A DNA stretch of 64,000 nucleotides from Unio delphinus. Lineage: Eukaryota; Mollusca; Bivalvia; Unionida; Unionidae. Both the position numbers and the translations under genes were made by a program. Below the pieces are notes generated by a model that saw only the letters and a program-made list of their open reading frames with translations, was not told the origin of the DNA and ran no database searches. Where the stretch lies: assembly GCA_029339505.1 (NCBI GenBank), contig JAQISU010000122.1, positions 11,027,001-11,091,000 of the forward strand, written 5' to 3'. This document shows, in pieces, positions 60,541 through 64,000 of the stretch (its first letter is position 1; each line of letters starts with the position of its first letter).

Positions 60541-61780
60541 CACTGCTCCAGGATGAAGTTCAAGCATCCGCAGGCAGGAAGGGCCCAGCGCTAATATAGG
60601 CACCGGGGCAATCAGATTTAAGACACATTCGACTCTTTAGGCTCTTCAGGACTTACTATTTGTGACGTGTTATAGTGGTGGTGGACGTCGTAGGGTGCGG
60701 CCAGTCATGAGCCACATCTCTTGCAATGGGCAGTGGATATCTTTAAACGCCGCAAAAACAGACCACTGTAACATATCTAGACACTTGTTGAAGGCCTTCA
60801 GAGTGGAGTGGACCTGGCAAATCAGTCCATTTTTCATTCGATATGATGAGCTCGAATAAGTATGCATATCATTAGTAAAATGTTGAGTCAAGCGTGGCGT
60901 TTTTACGAACAGCTGAGATTACATGTGATAGATCCTGTATCGTCATTAAAGTAGCAAAGATAGTGCATACCCGGCACAATCATTCAAAAGGTCAGCTGCA
61001 ACTTTCCCGAGATTCAACTATATATCTTTCTAACCATCTAAAATACATACGGCCTATAAGTTATTTTTCCCAATCGCCGAGCAGATGGTTTACAAACTTC
61101 GACCTCGTATAAATCTATCCTAAGCTTAGCTACGGAGTGAATAACTTTGCCGGTGATGTTCCTAAGAAGATATTATCTCGACAATTTAAAATGTGTCTAG
61201 CAAAGTTTCAAAAAATACATGTCTTGCAATGACCGGTCAGGGTATTTGGTATTTTGAAGCGAAACGCTTACAACAATATGTCAAATAATGTGACCATTAT
61301 GTTCCATCAACACATACATATATAGCTAGGGACATATACAATTGCAAAGAGGCGCAGGAACTCTATCCCTGGCAAAGGTATACTTTACAAAGTATTTGCT
61401 TCTGAACCATGTTCTAATCATAAGTAACATTATTTGTTCGAACCAAGATTATTTACAAGGTAATGTATATCATTGGCAGTACAATTAAATATTCTTATGG
61501 GAACGTCACAGTAAAAGAGCTTAAATCAGGCACTTTTTAACCCCGTAACCAAATGCATGAATATATTAACGAATTGGAGAACTTAACAGGGGAAAGGGGC
61601 AGCTCTAAAGATTCGTTGTATTTGCATGCAAGCACTTTAATGGACTGCAACATGTTCAGTAAGATATGTCGGGTCTCTTACTGTAAAAACAACCTGAAAT
61701 CAAAATATGTTCGTGGTTTCAGTCAGGCACGATTAGATATTGTGATTAAATATGAACCAACAATCGAGAGATGAGTTCAG
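60539..61780. other. host DNA, nothing recognised
   Basis: Less AT-rich than the surroundings. Several 65-73-codon open frames on both strands but none with a domain or consistent splice sites. Confidence 0.4.
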
Positions 61781-63294
61781 TGATTTAGGCTAAAAATAAA
61801 AAGAAGGTTTTAATCCGTATTTCGAGTAAAATGATAACGGGGATTTGATACCGGATGAGCAAGTCTGATTTGTAGGCCCATATTCCTTATAAATCACACA
61901 TGAAGATTGTTTCAACACATGTTCATCTGTTAATTTTTGTCCATGCGAGTCCTTGTAGACGTTTAACGTGTAGGTGACAACGTCACAATGGAGTAAATAG
62001 TTAATAGGTCGTCGCTGACGCTCATCACAATCAATGTCTGCGTTGACATAGGCGAGACATCGCTTGTGTTCGAGATTGTCACTACCTCCTCATTGGCGTT
62101 TGCTTGCCTCTTTTGTGACCAGACACTTCCATGTACTGAAGAAATTCAGGTACGCATGCGAGGTCAAACCCATCTAGGAAGATGTAGAACTTAAACCTAA
62201 AATATAAGTATTGTGGTAGAAGCTTCCAGGTTCATCGGTTCATTAGTCGAATCCGGCAGAAACAACAAAGAGACAAAAGGAGTCTGCAGGCTCAAGTCTC
62301 GAAATATTCAAAGGATAATCGGCATGTGGCATGTTTTCAGCTAAGACGAGAATTAGCACACGCGCTAAATCGGACAAATGAACATGACATGGATGTATAA
62401 CTTCGCACAAAGTTAAACTTGTCTCCTCTAGGTACCAAACAAGTATCCCATACAAATTCATCCAGGGTACATTGATCTCAAAATTGATAAGCATCGTACG
62501 TCTGTATTTGCTTTAATAAAATGTCTTTATTTTCCTCTGCTAGGAGAGTATGCCACTTGTTGTTGGATCAATAATTCGTCAATGGATGCCACACTATTTC
62601 TGGAATGTCATTTTGATTATATACGGCCAATGATCCGACGGGCCACACTACCTTCCAACTACCATGGTGCATGTTGATACCGAAACATAGTTTCCGATTA
62701 TGTCTCACCCGGAATTTCGCCTATAAATACGTGTAAGTGTAATGTTCAATATTGTTCTGACCTTGTGAATACGTGTTACCTTTTCGCTAAATCAAGTTTC
62801 ATGATTCTTCAACAATTGTTGCATGTACTTTCTGCCTAATAATCGTTTCGCAACTGTACGTTTGAATCGCTAAATAAGGGCTTAGTAGCGATGTATGCTT
62901 GCTTATCCACAGAAAAAATGTTTCGACAAGATCTCAGAAATTAATTACCCGTATTCATGCCGAGATGTAAGATGTTTTGCAAATATAACCCCGAGTGGTA
63001 CGGCAATGACTTCAAACACGTTAGCAAATTTTTTCACGTTGTTTTTATGATGCCAAACATAAAACCTTTGTACCACACTCCCGTAACTGCGTTTACCAAA
63101 TACTTAGAATATGCGTATAATAGTGTAATCGTGAAGGTGCATATAATGTTATTGAACTTCCCAATAGCATGTACGTGATTGACACACTCTATGAGGATAT
63201 ACAGCAAGGGATTTCTTTCTTGGCTGAGCACGATTCTAAAATCTTCATGAAGTAAACGTAGCATATTCTCATCACTGAAATCTCGATTAAGCAT
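61781..63294 (-). pseudogene. decayed minus-strand coding region, unknown identity
   Basis: Three protein-like stretches follow each other on the minus strand: 63294-63034 (LLHEDFRIVLSQERNPLLY), 62494-62243 (NVPWMNLYGILVWYLEETSL) and an unframed-start stretch ~62190-61781. The last contains FYIFLDGFDLACVPEFLQY and then, after a shift near 62095, LEHKRCLAYVNADIDCDERQ and SCVIYKEYGPTNQTC to a stop. They read as a broken, possibly intronless gene. I recognise no family. Alternatively the first two are chance frames. Confidence 0.35.
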
Positions 63295-64000
63295 CCTGTG
63301 TACGTGGGTGCCTTTGTAGAGTCGCCACGAAGACCGGGTATTGGTTGACCGGAATATTTTAATAAGATTCTAACATAACAACGCAATATTCGTGCATGAT
63401 CCAACATAAAAAGATCCCAATATCAGTCCAGACATTGTTATGATCATGATGCATGGCAATTTAACCTGTGAAGCGAATAATGGCAGTTAGAAATGGTTCG
63501 GAAAGCGGGAATTCCTCAGGCGTAACCTATCCATGTTACACATTTTGTTAGGATTCACTCCGAATATTTCCTCAGATAATTTAATCTGAATTACTCTAGC
63601 GGCGCTAGCTCATCTTTCATGCCCTAATCCCTTGTTGATGCACCTTCGGTATCCCTTGTTTACCAAGATTGGGATTCCATTATGTGACCTTGCTAATATA
63701 TATGTACATTAAATATCGACTTGATATTTGAAAAAAGACAGTCGATAACATACGTTTACAGAAATATTAAGGAAATGACACCGGTGATATTGTCATGGTA
63801 TTATATTATTCACAGGTGTAGCCTTGTCCTCGGGAACGGTGCCAAACAAATTTAAATGCGTGCTGTTGGAAACATCAAACGCACTCATATGGATTGGTTG
63901 AAAGTTGGAATTTGTAGGAGAAACAATAGATTATAAAGCTACTACGACGAGTAGTATCTCAGATACCGTCAGATATATGTGCCGTTCTATCGTTCTAAGA
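63295..64000. other. host DNA, nothing recognised
   Basis: No gene or repeat seen. Confidence 0.45.

Overview
The window looks like AT-rich animal nuclear DNA, most likely from a mollusc or another lophotrochozoan. The evidence is dense non-LTR retrotransposons (CR1/L2-like, I/Nimb-like and RTE-like), tRNA-headed SINEs, long TA, TG and TC microsatellites, intron-split coding exons, and no bacterial gene layout. The organism is inferred from repeat style; no host housekeeping gene pins it down.

The main feature is a full-length endogenous Maverick/Polinton (adintovirus-like DNA virus/transposon) at 4098-25771. It has ~282 bp terminal inverted repeats and a short target-site duplication (TCATAT or CATAT), and it sits inside the 3' part of an older CR1/L2-like LINE. 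From left to right it carries a packaging ATPase (-), a DUF5679-phospholipase A2 protein (+), a retroviral-type integrase (+), a long family-B DNA polymerase fused to an SF1 helicase and an HNH-like tail (-), a Cys-rich mini-protein, an HNH homing-type endonuclease, and a regulatory or origin-like block of inverted and tandem repeats. A rightward virion block follows: small unknown proteins, a pVI-like minor capsid protein, the double-jelly-roll major capsid protein, a pX-like protein, an adenain-type protease, a repeat-bearing fibre-like protein, a two-TM protein and a penton-like protein. Many of these genes have one frame break, mostly in an A/T homopolymer, so the copy is either decaying or its assembly has homopolymer errors. 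Several virion genes end in short hairpins, usually with a 3-nt loop.

A nearly intact 5.4 kb I/Nimb-like LINE (20182-25575, 12 bp target-site duplication) landed inside the right TIR. Because the left TIR is still uninterrupted, it serves as a built-in empty-site control.

From 26 to 37 kb the window is host sequence. It includes two exons of a probable single-pass membrane protein (26847-26946, 28301-28640), two tRNA-derived SINEs, an RTE-like fragment and microsatellites. An inverted, decayed copy of the same LINE family (37141-41985, minus strand) adjoins a tandem array of ~3.22 kb units (41859-52500; three full units and one internally deleted). Each unit contains the same dead remnant of a second, related Polinton (PLA2, integrase, polymerase and 118-aa-protein fragments plus a SINE). 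The dead element was therefore amplified after it was inactivated.

From 52.5 to 64 kb the window holds large TA microsatellites, a TC tract, a possible pair of minus-strand host exons, a foldback element, a 338 bp tandem duplication, and a decayed minus-strand coding region of unknown identity.
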